DNA of 64,000 nucleotides, from assembly GCA_049323795.1 (NCBI GenBank), contig JBMOOH010000005.1:124001-188000 (forward strand), read 5' to 3'. Source of the stretch: JAOADN01 sp049323795. Its GTDB lineage: Bacteria; Pseudomonadota; Alphaproteobacteria; Rhodobacterales; Rhodobacteraceae. The notes beneath the pieces are model-generated. The model searched no databases and was not told the origin of the DNA. It was given only the letters and a program-made list of their open reading frames with translations. Made by a program: the position numbers and the translations under genes. The first letter of the stretch is position 1; every line of letters begins with the position of its first letter. Of this stretch, positions 50,739 through 60,672 are shown one piece after another.

Positions 50739-51976
50739 CGGTCCACCTCGCCGAACACGATATCCATCGTCCCGATGATCGCCGAGCAGTCGGCCAGCAT
50801 GTGCCCCGTCGCCATCCAGTCCATGGATTGCAGGTGCAGGAATCCGGGGGCGCGGATCTTCACCCGGTAGGGCCTGTTGGTGCCGTCGGCGACCAGATAG
50901 ACCCCGAATTCGCCCTTCGGGGCCTCGACGGCGGCATAGACCTCGCCCGCCGGCACATGGAAGCCCTCGGTATAGAGCTTGAAGTGGTGGATCAGCGCCT
51001 CCATCGACCGCTTCATCTCGGCCCGGGGCGGCGGCGTGATCTTGCCGCGGGCGAGGATGTCGCCCTGCCCGTCCGGCGCACGCAACTTGGCGATCGCCTG
51101 ATGGATGATCTTCGTACTCTCCCGCATCTCGGCCATGCGGCAGAGATAGCGGTCGTAGCAGTCGCCGTTCTTGCCCACCGGCACCTTGAAATCGAACTCG
51201 TCGTAGCACTCGTAGGGCTGGGCGCGGCGCAGATCCCAGGCCATGCCCGAGCCGCGCACCATCACGCCGGAATAGCCCCAGGCGAGCGCATCCTCGGCGG
51301 TCACCACGCCGATGTCGGCGTTGCGCTGCTTGTAGATGCGGTTCTCGGTCAGCAGCGTGTCGAGATCGTCCACCACCCTGGGGAAATGCTCGGCCCAGAC
51401 CTCGATGTCGTCCAGAAGATCGGGCGGCAGATCCTGATGCACGCCGCCGGGGCGGAAATAGGCCGCGTGTAGCCGCGCCCCGCAGGCCCGCTCGTAGAAG
51501 ATCATGAGCTTCTCGCGCTCCTCGAAGCCCCAGAGCGGCGGCGTCAGCGCGCCCACGTCCATCGCCTGCGTGGTGACGTTGAGGAGGTGGTTCAGGATGC
51601 GCCCGATCTCGGAATAGAGGACGCGGATCAGCGAGGCGCGGCGCGGCACCTCCGTGCCCGTCAGCCGCTCGATCGCCAGGCACCAGGCATGTTCCTGGTT
51701 CATCGGCGCCACGTAGTCGAGGCGGTCGAAATAGGGCAGGTTCTGCAGGTAGGTCCGGCTTTCCATCAGCTTCTCGGTGCCGCGGTGGAGAAGCCCGATA
51801 TGCGGATCGCAGCGTTCGATGATCTCTCCGTCGAGCTCGAGAACCAGGCGAAGAACACCGTGGGCCGCGGGGTGTTGCGGGCCGAAGTTGATGTTGAAGT
51901 TGCGGATCTTCTGCTCGCCCGTCTCGAAGTCGGAGGAGCCGTCGTCATAGGTGTTCCTGCGGATGTCGCCGTCCAA
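50735..51976 (-). CDS. nuoD: NADH-quinone oxidoreductase subunit D
   Basis: 413 residues, the 49-kDa subunit. NINFGPQHPAAHGVLRLVLELDGE, LLHRGTEKLMESRTYLQNLPYFDRLDYVAPM and GDCYDRYLCRMAEMRES are diagnostic, and the quinone-site His and Tyr (GPQHPAAHG, FDRLDYV) are in place. The TTG at 51976 matches where NuoD proteins begin (DGDIRRNTYDDG) and has GGGGGG nine bases upstream; no ATG or GTG is close. A two-helix membrane protein gene separates it from nuoC. Confidence 0.95.
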   Translation of the reverse strand: MDGDIRRNTYDDGSSDFETGEQKIRNFNINFGPQHPAAHGVLRLVLELDGEIIERCDPHIGLLHRGTEKLMESRTYLQNLPYFDRLDYVAPMNQEHAWCLAIERLTGTEVPRRASLIRVLYSEIGRILNHLLNVTTQAMDVGALTPPLWGFEEREKLMIFYERACGARLHAAYFRPGGVHQDLPPDLLDDIEVWAEHFPRVVDDLDTLLTENRIYKQRNADIGVVTAEDALAWGYSGVMVRGSGMAWDLRRAQPYECYDEFDFKVPVGKNGDCYDRYLCRMAEMRESTKIIHQAIAKLRAPDGQGDILARGKITPPPRAEMKRSMEALIHHFKLYTEGFHVPAGEVYAAVEAPKGEFGVYLVADGTNRPYRVKIRAPGFLHLQSMDWMATGHMLADCSAIIGTMDIVFGEVDR

Positions 51977-51978
51977 GG

Positions 51979-52197
51979 TCAGCGCCCCCCGTCGCCGTCG
52001 AACTGGTCCTTGAACGCGATGACCCACAGCAGGATCAGCGCCGCCGGCGGGAAGATCGCGACCAGCGACACCCAGTTCGGAATCCCGTGGCGCGGCAGGA
52101 GCCGCCAGAACGGAACCACCAAGAGCGCGCCGACGATCAGCGCCGGAAGCAGGCCGCCCGCACCGTACATGCCGTCCATGCCGTAACCCCACATCAT
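51979..52197 (-). CDS. two-helix small membrane protein between nuoC and nuoD
   Basis: 72 residues. MMWGYGMDGMYGAGG, rich in Gly/Met/Tyr, precedes two hydrophobic helices (LLPALIVGALLVVPFWRLL and WVSLVAIFPPAALILLWVIAF) and a short acidic tail. I do not recognise a family beyond small proteins of Rhodobacteraceae nuo operons. GGAGGA lies six bases upstream of the ATG, and its start overlaps the nuoC stop. It could help assemble or anchor complex I; that is inference. Confidence 0.72.
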   Translation of the reverse strand: MMWGYGMDGMYGAGGLLPALIVGALLVVPFWRLLPRHGIPNWVSLVAIFPPAALILLWVIAFKDQFDGDGGR

Positions 52198-52799
52198 GGC
52201 TTCTCCTCCTGTTTGCCGCCCTCCGGAAGGATATGCGCGGCACCCTCCCAGGGGCTCATGAAATCGAACTGCCGGTATTCCTGCACCAGGCTCACCGGCT
52301 CGTAGACGACGCGCTTCTGCGCCTCGTCGTAGCGCACCTCGGTATAGCCGGTGGTCGGGAAATCCTTCCGCAGCGGATGCCCGCGGAATCCGTAGTCGGT
52401 CAGGATCCGCCGCAGGTCCGGGTGGCCCGAGAAGAGGATGCCGAACATGTCGAACACCTCGCGCTCGAACCAGTTGGCCGAGGGGTGGAGTTCGGTGATC
52501 GACGGGGCCATGGTGTCCTCGCCGAGGCGGGCCTTCATGCGGATGCGCTGATTCAGGTGCATCGACAGGAAATGCCACACCACGTCGAACCGCTCGGGCC
52601 GGTCGGGATGGTCCACCGCGGTGATGTCCACAAGCGTGGTGAACCGGCACTTCGGGTCGGTCTTCAGAAACCCGGCCGCGGCGGGCACCCGGTCAAGCGG
52701 AACCTGCACCGTCAGGTCGCCGAACGCGATCCCGGCGGCGACGAAGTCGCCGGGGCGGCTGCGGCGAAGATGGTCGGCGAGAGCGGACAGGTCGGTCAT
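52194..52799 (-). CDS. nuoC: NADH-quinone oxidoreductase subunit C
   Basis: 201 residues, the 30-kDa subunit. FTTLVDITAVDHPDRPERFDVVWHFLS, WFEREVFDMFGILFSGHPDLRRILTDYGFRGHPLRKDFP are typical, the last being its signature. NuoC stabilises the NuoB-NuoD core of the peripheral arm and is not fused to NuoD here, unlike in E. coli. The start is an ATG, 9 bases before the upstream nuoB stop region. Confidence 0.97.
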   Translation of the reverse strand: MTDLSALADHLRRSRPGDFVAAGIAFGDLTVQVPLDRVPAAAGFLKTDPKCRFTTLVDITAVDHPDRPERFDVVWHFLSMHLNQRIRMKARLGEDTMAPSITELHPSANWFEREVFDMFGILFSGHPDLRRILTDYGFRGHPLRKDFPTTGYTEVRYDEAQKRVVYEPVSLVQEYRQFDFMSPWEGAAHILPEGGKQEEKP

Positions 52800-52808
52800 G
52801 CGATTCCC

Positions 52809-53342
52809 TCAGCGCACCAGGGTGCCGGTCCGGCGGATCTTCCGCTGGAGCTGCAGGATGCCGTAGAGCAGCGCCTCGGCGGTCGGCGGGCAGCCGGGCA
52901 CGTAGATGTCCACCGGCACGATCCGGTCGCAGCCGCGCACCACGGAATAGCTGTAGTGATAATAACCGCCGCCGTTCGCGCAGGACCCCATCGAGATCAC
53001 ATAGCGCGGCTCCGGCATCTGGTCGTAGACCTTGCGGAGCGCGGGCGCCATCTTGTTCGTCAGCGTGCCGGCCACGATCATCACGTCCGACTGGCGCGGA
53101 CTGGCGCGCGGGGCGATCCCGAACCGTTCGGCGTCATACCGCGGCATCGAGGTGTGCATCATCTCGATCGCGCAGCAGGCCAGCCCGAACGTCATCCAGT
53201 GCAGCGACCCGGTGCGCGCCCAGTTGATGATGTCCTCGCTCGACGTGACGAGGAAACCCTTGTCCTGAAGCTCGCGGTTCAGCGACTGGGCGGCGGCCTC
53301 GGCGTTCCCGTTCGCCGCGACGAGCGTCGTCGTCACTCCCAT
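52809..53342 (-). CDS. nuoB: NADH-quinone oxidoreductase subunit B
   Basis: 177 residues with the N2 [4Fe-4S] ligands: the tandem Cys in GLACCAIEMM, GSCANGGGYYHYSYSVVRGC, and VPGCPPTAEALLYG. N2 is the last cluster before quinone. The start overlaps the nuoA end by 10 bases; the alternative GTG at 53336 overlaps it by 4. The N-terminal 18 residues are variable in relatives, so the exact start is uncertain. Confidence 0.96.
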   Translation of the reverse strand: MGVTTTLVAANGNAEAAAQSLNRELQDKGFLVTSSEDIINWARTGSLHWMTFGLACCAIEMMHTSMPRYDAERFGIAPRASPRQSDVMIVAGTLTNKMAPALRKVYDQMPEPRYVISMGSCANGGGYYHYSYSVVRGCDRIVPVDIYVPGCPPTAEALLYGILQLQRKIRRTGTLVR

Positions 53343-53698
53343 TCCAGGGCCCCCTTCTTCCATTCGTAGGCGAAGCCGACGGTCAGCACGGCGAGGAAGA
53401 CCATCATCGACCAGAACGCGACCATCGACACGTCCTGGAACGCGACCGCCCACGGAAACAGGAAGGCGACCTCGAGGTCGAAGATGATGAACAGGATCGA
53501 CACGAGGTAGAACCGCACGTCGAACTTCATGCGGGCGTCATCGAAGGCATTGAACCCACACTCGTAGGCCGAGACCTTCTCGGGGTCGGGGTTGCGCACG
53601 GCGACGACGACGGCCGCGAGGATCAGAATCAGACCGAGCCCCACCGCCATCGCGAGAAACACGAGGATCGGGAGATATTCCCTGAGGAGTGCGTCCAA
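53333..53698 (-). CDS. nuoA: NADH-quinone oxidoreductase subunit A
   Basis: 121 residues, three helices. EKVSAYECGFNAFDDARMKFDVRFYL, the Cys-bearing loop near the quinone site, and LFIIFDLEVAFLFPWAVAF are hallmarks. The start is TTG at 53698 with GGAGG five bases upstream, a strong ribosome site that supports the unusual codon. It is the first gene of the nuo operon; the promoter candidate is about 50-80 bases upstream. Confidence 0.95.
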   Translation of the reverse strand: MDALLREYLPILVFLAMAVGLGLILILAAVVVAVRNPDPEKVSAYECGFNAFDDARMKFDVRFYLVSILFIIFDLEVAFLFPWAVAFQDVSMVAFWSMMVFLAVLTVGFAYEWKKGALEWE

Positions 53699-53749
53699 TC
53701 TGGCCTCCGTACTGCGGCGCCGCGCACCGGCACCGTCCGGCTTTGCGCC

Positions 53750-53778
53750 CGTTTACCCCCCCACCATGGCATGGTCAA
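53750..53778 (-). promoter_or_regulatory. candidate nuo operon promoter
   Basis: On the minus strand TTGACC (53778-53773) is followed after 17 bases by TAAACG (53755-53750), about 50 bases upstream of the nuoA TTG start. The -35 fits the consensus at five of six positions and the -10 at three. A second TTGAC (53795-53791) lies 18 bases further upstream. This region is the only place for the promoter of the 22-kb operon to lie before the DegT gene. Confidence 0.45.
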
Positions 53779-53888
53779 CCAAAGCGGAGCGTCAAACCCG
53801 GGGAGATGCCCGGCCGAATCGCGAATCCGCACAATATCTCGCCGTGCAGGTGTCGCCGTGTCCCGCCGCGAATCCGGGGCGCCGGCGG

Positions 53889-55076
53889 TCATGCCCGCGC
53901 AGCTTCGTCGCGGATGATCCGCGCGATCTGCTCGGCATCCCCGGTTCCGAAGGTCAGCGGCAGACGCATGTCGATCAGACCCGCGAGGATCCGGTCGGTC
54001 CGCGGAAGCGCCTGGGGCGCGATGTAGCGCCAGCTGTCGTGGCGCGAGGTGAAGGCCACGGGCTCGGCCGCGCCGAACCACTTCAACTCGACGCCGCGCG
54101 TCAGGCAGGCATGAAGGAAACGGCCGATCCGCTCCCCGGACCATCCCGGCAGCAGGAACTGGATGGACGACCCGACATAGGCTTCCGCCTGCGGCCGGGG
54201 CACGGTGCGCAGGCCGGGGGTCCCGGCGATCCCCGCCTCGACCGTGCGGTAGAGGTCGTTCCAGCGCGCGATCTGCCGTGGCAGGTCACGCAGCTGCGGA
54301 CGCAGGATCGCCGCCCGCAGGTTGTCCATCCTGCCCGAGACGTTCGGAGTCAGATATTTTACCTTTTCAAACATTTCCGGCGGGGGGGAGGCGCGATGCC
54401 GGCCATAAAGCATGTAGGATCCCGACAGGATGGTCGCCCGCGCCATCACCTCTGCATCGTCCGAGACAAGCAAACCTCCCTCGCCCGAGTTCATGTGCTT
54501 GTAGGTCTGTGTCGAATAGCAGCCGACCTGTCCGTGCCGCCCCGACGGAACCCCCGCCCAGGACGCGCCCATCGTGTGCGCGCAGTCCTCGATGACCGTC
54601 ACGCCGAGGTCGCGGGCCACCTCCATCAGGCGGTCCATGTCGCAGAGATGCCCGCGCATGTGCGACAGAAGCAGGACCCTTGCGCCGCTCGACCGCGCCC
54701 GGGCGGCCATGTCGTCGATATCGAGCACGAGGTCATCGGTGATCTCGACGAGGACGGGCTCTGCCGAGACGGCCGCGATTGCCCCCGGCACAGGCGCGAG
54801 CGTGAAGGCGTTCGTCAGCACCCGGTCCCCCGGCGCGACCCCGACCGCGCGCAGCGCGCAGCCCAGCGCATAACCGCCGGACGCGACTGCGAGGCAGTAG
54901 CGCGCGCCCGTGAAGGCCGCGAATTCCTCCTCGAAAAGCGCGACCTCGCCCGCCTCGCCGGGCGCGACGTTGTAGCGGTGGAGCCGGCCGTGCCGAAGGA
55001 CGGCGACCGCCGCCTCGATCGCCGCCTCCGGGATCGGCTCCTGCTGCGTGAAGCTCTTGCGGAATATCTCGGTCAA
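53889..55076 (-). CDS. DegT/DnrJ/EryC1/StrS-family aminotransferase
   Basis: 395 residues, a PLP aminotransferase of the sugar-nucleotide (DegT/StrS) class. The PLP Lys is in STQTYKHMNSGEGGLLV; EDCAHTMGASWAGVPSG gives the Asp and the Ser/Gly phosphate contacts; VASGGYALGCALRAVG is the early helix. Enzymes of this family aminate keto-sugars or related compounds, but no sugar-nucleotide genes are nearby. The TTG start overlaps the MFS stop (TTGA), so it is coupled to an exporter-like gene. Substrate unknown. Confidence 0.88.
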   Translation of the reverse strand: MTEIFRKSFTQQEPIPEAAIEAAVAVLRHGRLHRYNVAPGEAGEVALFEEEFAAFTGARYCLAVASGGYALGCALRAVGVAPGDRVLTNAFTLAPVPGAIAAVSAEPVLVEITDDLVLDIDDMAARARSSGARVLLLSHMRGHLCDMDRLMEVARDLGVTVIEDCAHTMGASWAGVPSGRHGQVGCYSTQTYKHMNSGEGGLLVSDDAEVMARATILSGSYMLYGRHRASPPPEMFEKVKYLTPNVSGRMDNLRAAILRPQLRDLPRQIARWNDLYRTVEAGIAGTPGLRTVPRPQAEAYVGSSIQFLLPGWSGERIGRFLHACLTRGVELKWFGAAEPVAFTSRHDSWRYIAPQALPRTDRILAGLIDMRLPLTFGTGDAEQIARIIRDEAARA

Positions 55077-56308
55077 CCCTGTCTCTCCCCGGCCTGCGGA
55101 GGCTTCGCCACAATGACATGGAGCACGAAGGCCACAAGGATGAAGGCGGCCGCGACGAAGAAGGCGGCCCCCGGCGACACGACCGGGGCGTCCTCGCGCA
55201 TGAAGAAGCCGAAGACCTGCGCGTAGAACACCGTGCCCACCAGCATCGCGATGTTGGTCATCGAGGAGATCCCGCCCTGCAGCTCGCCTTGGGCATTCTC
55301 GGGAACGGCGCGCGACAGCATCGCGGTCAGCATCGGATGCACGAAGCCTTCGGGTCCGTGAAGGAAGAACAGCAGGATCACGAAAGGCAGCGAGGCGGCA
55401 ATTCCGTAGCCGAGCGCCGCAAGCACCGAGAATGCCAGCCCGGCGACGGCAAGCCGCGCCTCGCCGAAGCGCGCGGTGGCCGGACCGGTGAGCACCCCCT
55501 GGAAGAATGCCGTGATCAGCCCGTAGGCGGCGAGCGTCAGGCCGATCATCCCCTCGCTCCAGCCGAATCGGGCGATCCCCCAGAAGGCCCAGACCGCCGG
55601 GTAGACCGAGGTTGCGAAGAAGAAGAGGGTCAGCACCGCGGTCATCGGCAGGACGCCGCGATAGGTCGAGAACACACGGAAGGTTCCGAACGGGTTCGCA
55701 CGGCGCAGTTCGAACGGCCGGCGGTTCCCCGGCGCCAGCGTCTCGGGCAGCACGACGTAGCCGTAGACCAGGTTCATCAGGGACAGCGCCGCGGCCCCAT
55801 AGAACGGCACGCGCGCCCCGTATTCGCCCAGAAGCCCGCCGATCGCCGGCCCGAGGACAAAGCCCACCCCGAACGCGGCCCCCATCAGCCCGTACGCCCG
55901 GGCCCGGCCCTCTGGCGGCGTCACGTCGGCAATGTAGGCGCTCGCGATCACATAGGACGACCCGCAAAGCCCGGCAAAGGCCCGCCCCACGAACAGCCAG
56001 AACAGGGTCGGCGCCCAGGCGGACAGAAGGTAGTCCACGACCAGTCCGAACACGGCGAGCAGCAGGAGCGGCCGCCGCCCGAAGCGGTCCGACAGGTTCC
56101 CCATCACCGGCGAGAACAGGAACTGCGTTGCCGAGAAGGCGAAGAACATCCAGCCGCCGATCAGCGCCGCGTCGGCCAGACCGACCTGCCCGACCTCCTC
56201 GATCAGCCGCGGAATGACCGGCATGACCAGCCCGAAGCCCGCCATGTCGAGGAACACGGTGATGAGGACGAAGGTCACCGCGTGGCGGGACGGGCGCGGG
56301 TGGGACAT
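55073..56308 (-). CDS. MFS transporter, TetA(tetracycline)-like drug/metabolite exporter
   Basis: 411 residues, twelve helices. FLDMAGFGLVMPVIPRLIEEVG is the start typical of the TCR (TetA) group. The motif A loop is GNLSDRFGRRPLLLLAVFG, and GAAFGVGFVLGPAIGGLLGEY is the antiporter motif C in helix 5. It probably exports a small molecule by proton antiport. It shares a transcript with a DegT aminotransferase and may export that pathway's product or an unrelated drug. The ATG at 56308 has no strong ribosome site. Confidence 0.88.
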   Translation of the reverse strand: MSHPRPSRHAVTFVLITVFLDMAGFGLVMPVIPRLIEEVGQVGLADAALIGGWMFFAFSATQFLFSPVMGNLSDRFGRRPLLLLAVFGLVVDYLLSAWAPTLFWLFVGRAFAGLCGSSYVIASAYIADVTPPEGRARAYGLMGAAFGVGFVLGPAIGGLLGEYGARVPFYGAAALSLMNLVYGYVVLPETLAPGNRRPFELRRANPFGTFRVFSTYRGVLPMTAVLTLFFFATSVYPAVWAFWGIARFGWSEGMIGLTLAAYGLITAFFQGVLTGPATARFGEARLAVAGLAFSVLAALGYGIAASLPFVILLFFLHGPEGFVHPMLTAMLSRAVPENAQGELQGGISSMTNIAMLVGTVFYAQVFGFFMREDAPVVSPGAAFFVAAAFILVAFVLHVIVAKPPQAGERQG

Positions 56309-56433
56309 CGGCTGTCTCGACGGGTCATGAGCGCCCGGTCGAAAGGGACGGGGCCACCTGCCCGGGGGCACTCCAGCCTAGGCCCGATGCCCGCCCGCGG
56401 TCAACGCGGCGGGAGCATCCGGAGTGCCTGCGC

Positions 56434-57099
56434 CTACCGCACCAGCCGCTCGGCCAGGCCGGGCAGGTCCTCGAAGCGTTCGAGCAACGCCTCGGGGGCG
56501 CAGCGCTCGATCGCCCGTCCCTCCGGCCCGAAGGTGACGAGCGCGACAGGCACCCCGGCCGCCGCGGCGGTCCTGCGATCGGTGTCCGTGTCTCCGACCA
56601 GCATGGATCGGGCCACGCGCCCACCTGCCCGTTCCACAGAGGCGACATAGGGCGCAGGATCGGGTTTGCGCACCGGCAGCGTGTCCGCCCCGACCACCGA
56701 CCCGAACAGCCCCCTCACGCCGAGCCTCTGCAACAGGATCTCGGCCAGCCGCTCGGGCTTGTTCGTGCAGATCCCGGTCGCAAAGCCCGCAAGCCGCAGC
56801 CGTTCGACCGCCGCGACCGCACCGGGATACATCCTCGTCTCGCGGTCGATGACGGCTTCATAGGCGGCAAGCAGCATGGGATAGGCCGCATCGACCTCGT
56901 CCTCGCCGCCATATCCCAGCCGCCGGAACCCCAGCCGGAGCATCGCGCGCCCGCCCTGGAACGCCGTCAGCGCATCCGTCCCGGGATCGAGCGGCCGCCC
57001 GGCGCCCAGGTCCGCGAAGGCCGCATTCGCGGCGGCGATCAGGTCGGCCGAGGTGTCGGCCAGCGTTCCGTCCAGATCGAAGATCACCGTCCGCGTCAT
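56434..57099 (-). CDS. gph: HAD-IA phosphatase, phosphoglycolate phosphatase-like
   Basis: 221 residues. HAD motif I FDLDGTLADTSADLI (nucleophile Asp), ICTNKPERLAEILL as motif II, RKPDPAPYV with the Lys, and VGDTDTDRRTAAAAGV as motif IV. The helical cap (about 15-90) is like that of Gph. It hydrolyses 2-phosphoglycolate or a related phosphate; exact substrate is not certain. GGCGGAA lies upstream of the ATG. Divergent from glmU, 162 bases between the starts. Confidence 0.85.
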   Translation of the reverse strand: MTRTVIFDLDGTLADTSADLIAAANAAFADLGAGRPLDPGTDALTAFQGGRAMLRLGFRRLGYGGEDEVDAAYPMLLAAYEAVIDRETRMYPGAVAAVERLRLAGFATGICTNKPERLAEILLQRLGVRGLFGSVVGADTLPVRKPDPAPYVASVERAGGRVARSMLVGDTDTDRRTAAAAGVPVALVTFGPEGRAIERCAPEALLERFEDLPGLAERLVR

Positions 57100-57261
57100 T
57101 TCCGCCCCGCCCAACCAGAGGAGACCGGCCGTTTCCACGGCCGGAACAGTGCTGCGGCGGGTGCGGCTGTAATCACCCGTAAGCTCATGTGATCCGCCCT
57201 GCCCTTGCGACACCGGCGCGCATCGGTAAAACACGTCTGTCGCATTGACCAGAAGGGTTTC

Positions 57262-58611
57262 ATGGCCGTCGCATTGATCGTCCTCGCCGCGGGGCTCGGC
57301 ACCCGGATGAATTCCGACCTGCCGAAGGTGCTTCACCGTCTCGCCGGCGCCCCGCTCCTGCACCACGCGCTCCGCTCGGGTGCGTCGCTTGCGCCCGACC
57401 GCACCGTTGTCGTCGCGGGCCATGGGGCCGAAGCCGTCTCGGCCGCGGCGAAAGCCCGGGACGACGCGGTCGAGATCGTGGTCCAGCCCGAGCAGAAGGG
57501 CACCGGCCATGCCGTCGCCTGCGCGCTGCCCGCGCTTCGGGGCTTTGCCGGCACGGCGGTCGTGCTTTATGGCGACACGCCCTTCCTCACGTCCGAGACC
57601 CTTGCGAAACTGGCCTCGTCGGCGGCGGACGTGACCTTCCTCGGCTTCCGCGCCGAAGACCCGGGGCGCTATGGCCGGCTCGTCACCGATGGCGACGAGC
57701 TTCTGCGGATCGTCGAGTTCAAGGACGCATCCGCGTCCGAGCGTGCCATCACGCTCTGCAGCTCGGGCGTCCTCGCCTGCGACGCGGGGCTTCTGGCCAC
57801 GCTCGTCGGGCAGTTGAAGAACGACAACGCGGCAGGCGAATACTACCTGACCGATATCGTCGCCCTCGCCCGGGCCGCGGGGAAATCCGCGACCGTCGTC
57901 ACCTGCCCGGAATCCGAAACCCTCGGCATCGACAGCCGCGAGGGGCTGGCGCGGGCCGAGGCGATCTTCCAGTCCCGCGCCCGGGCGGGGGCGCTCGACA
58001 ACGGCGTGACCCTGATCGCCCCCGACACCGTCCATTTCGCCTTCGATACCGAGGTGGGCCGCGACGCCGTCATCCACCAGAACGTGGTCTTCGGCCCCGG
58101 CGTCACCATCGAATCCGGCGCCGAGATCCTTCCCTTCTGTCACCTCGAAGGCTGCCACGTCTCGACCGGCGCCCGTGTCGGCCCCTTCGCCCGCCTCCGC
58201 CCCGGCGCGGAACTGGGCGAGGACGTGCATGTCGGCAACTTCGTCGAGGTGAAGAACGCCACGCTCGACACCGGGGTGAAGGCGAACCACCTGACCTATC
58301 TCGGCGACGCGCATGTGGGCGAGGGCACGAACATCGGGGCGGGCACGGTTACCTGCAACTACGACGGGGTGATGAAGCACCAGACCGTCATCGGCAAGCG
58401 CGCCTTCATCGGGTCGGACACGATGCTCGTGGCACCCGTCCGCGTGGGCGACGACGCGATGACGGCCACGGGCGCGGTCATCACCGGGGACGTGCCCGAC
58501 GCGGCGCTCGCCATCGCGCGGGCGGACCAGGTGAACAAGCCGGGCCTTGCCGTGCGGCTGATGGAAAGGCTCCGCGCCGAAAAGGCGCGCCGGGCCGAGG
58601 GTGACAGCTAG
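57262..58611 (+). CDS. glmU: bifunctional UDP-N-acetylglucosamine pyrophosphorylase / glucosamine-1-phosphate N-acetyltransferase
   Basis: 449 residues. The uridylyltransferase domain (about 1-225) starts ALIVLAAGLGTRMNSDLPKVLH. The left-handed beta-helix acetyltransferase domain follows (about 245-449) with GAEILPFCHLEG, VKANHLTYLGDAHVGEGTN and CNYDGVMKHQTVIG. It makes UDP-GlcNAc for peptidoglycan and lipopolysaccharide. AGAAGGG lies 4 bases before the ATG. It is directly followed by glmS (no gap), so one operon supplies the hexosamine pathway. Confidence 0.97.
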   Translation: MAVALIVLAAGLGTRMNSDLPKVLHRLAGAPLLHHALRSGASLAPDRTVVVAGHGAEAVSAAAKARDDAVEIVVQPEQKGTGHAVACALPALRGFAGTAVVLYGDTPFLTSETLAKLASSAADVTFLGFRAEDPGRYGRLVTDGDELLRIVEFKDASASERAITLCSSGVLACDAGLLATLVGQLKNDNAAGEYYLTDIVALARAAGKSATVVTCPESETLGIDSREGLARAEAIFQSRARAGALDNGVTLIAPDTVHFAFDTEVGRDAVIHQNVVFGPGVTIESGAEILPFCHLEGCHVSTGARVGPFARLRPGAELGEDVHVGNFVEVKNATLDTGVKANHLTYLGDAHVGEGTNIGAGTVTCNYDGVMKHQTVIGKRAFIGSDTMLVAPVRVGDDAMTATGAVITGDVPDAALAIARADQVNKPGLAVRLMERLRAEKARRAEGDS

Positions 58612-60426
<1,815 letters not shown>

Positions 60427-60601
60427 CACGTTCAGTGCTTTCCGGCGGGAATGGGGCCATCGGCCGAAGCCCGGCGTTCCGGGTCAGCATGGATCAACGG
60501 AACCCGGATGCGCCACGGTGTCCGACCTGGTCAGGGCCGGTGCGGAAAGAGGCCGGGAAGTACCTCCCCCCATTTTTCGGTCTGCAAATATCCCGGGGAG
60601 C

Positions 60602-60622
60602 GTGAGGGGCAGCGCCCCTCAC
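60602..60622 (+). terminator. hairpin in the glmS-moaA gap
   Basis: GTGAGGGGC-AGC-GCCCCTCAC, a perfect 9-bp stem in the 246-base gap between glmS and moaA, 50 bases before the moaA ATG. It is preceded by an AT-rich patch (TTTTTCGGTCTGCAAATAT at about 60573-60591) ahead of CCCGGGG. It lacks a U-tract. The patch-plus-hairpin arrangement looks like a dispersed intergenic element of this group more than a simple terminator. Confidence 0.45.
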
Positions 60623-60672
60623 CCCTTCCCTCGCCGCGTGCGGTGCGCCCCCCCGAAGCCTACCTTCCCCCC

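Noticed and set aside
35022..53332. Long plus-strand frames opposite nuo genes
   Set aside because: Rich in His, Arg, Asp and Glu, the mirror image of hydrophobic membrane codons. None has a family motif.
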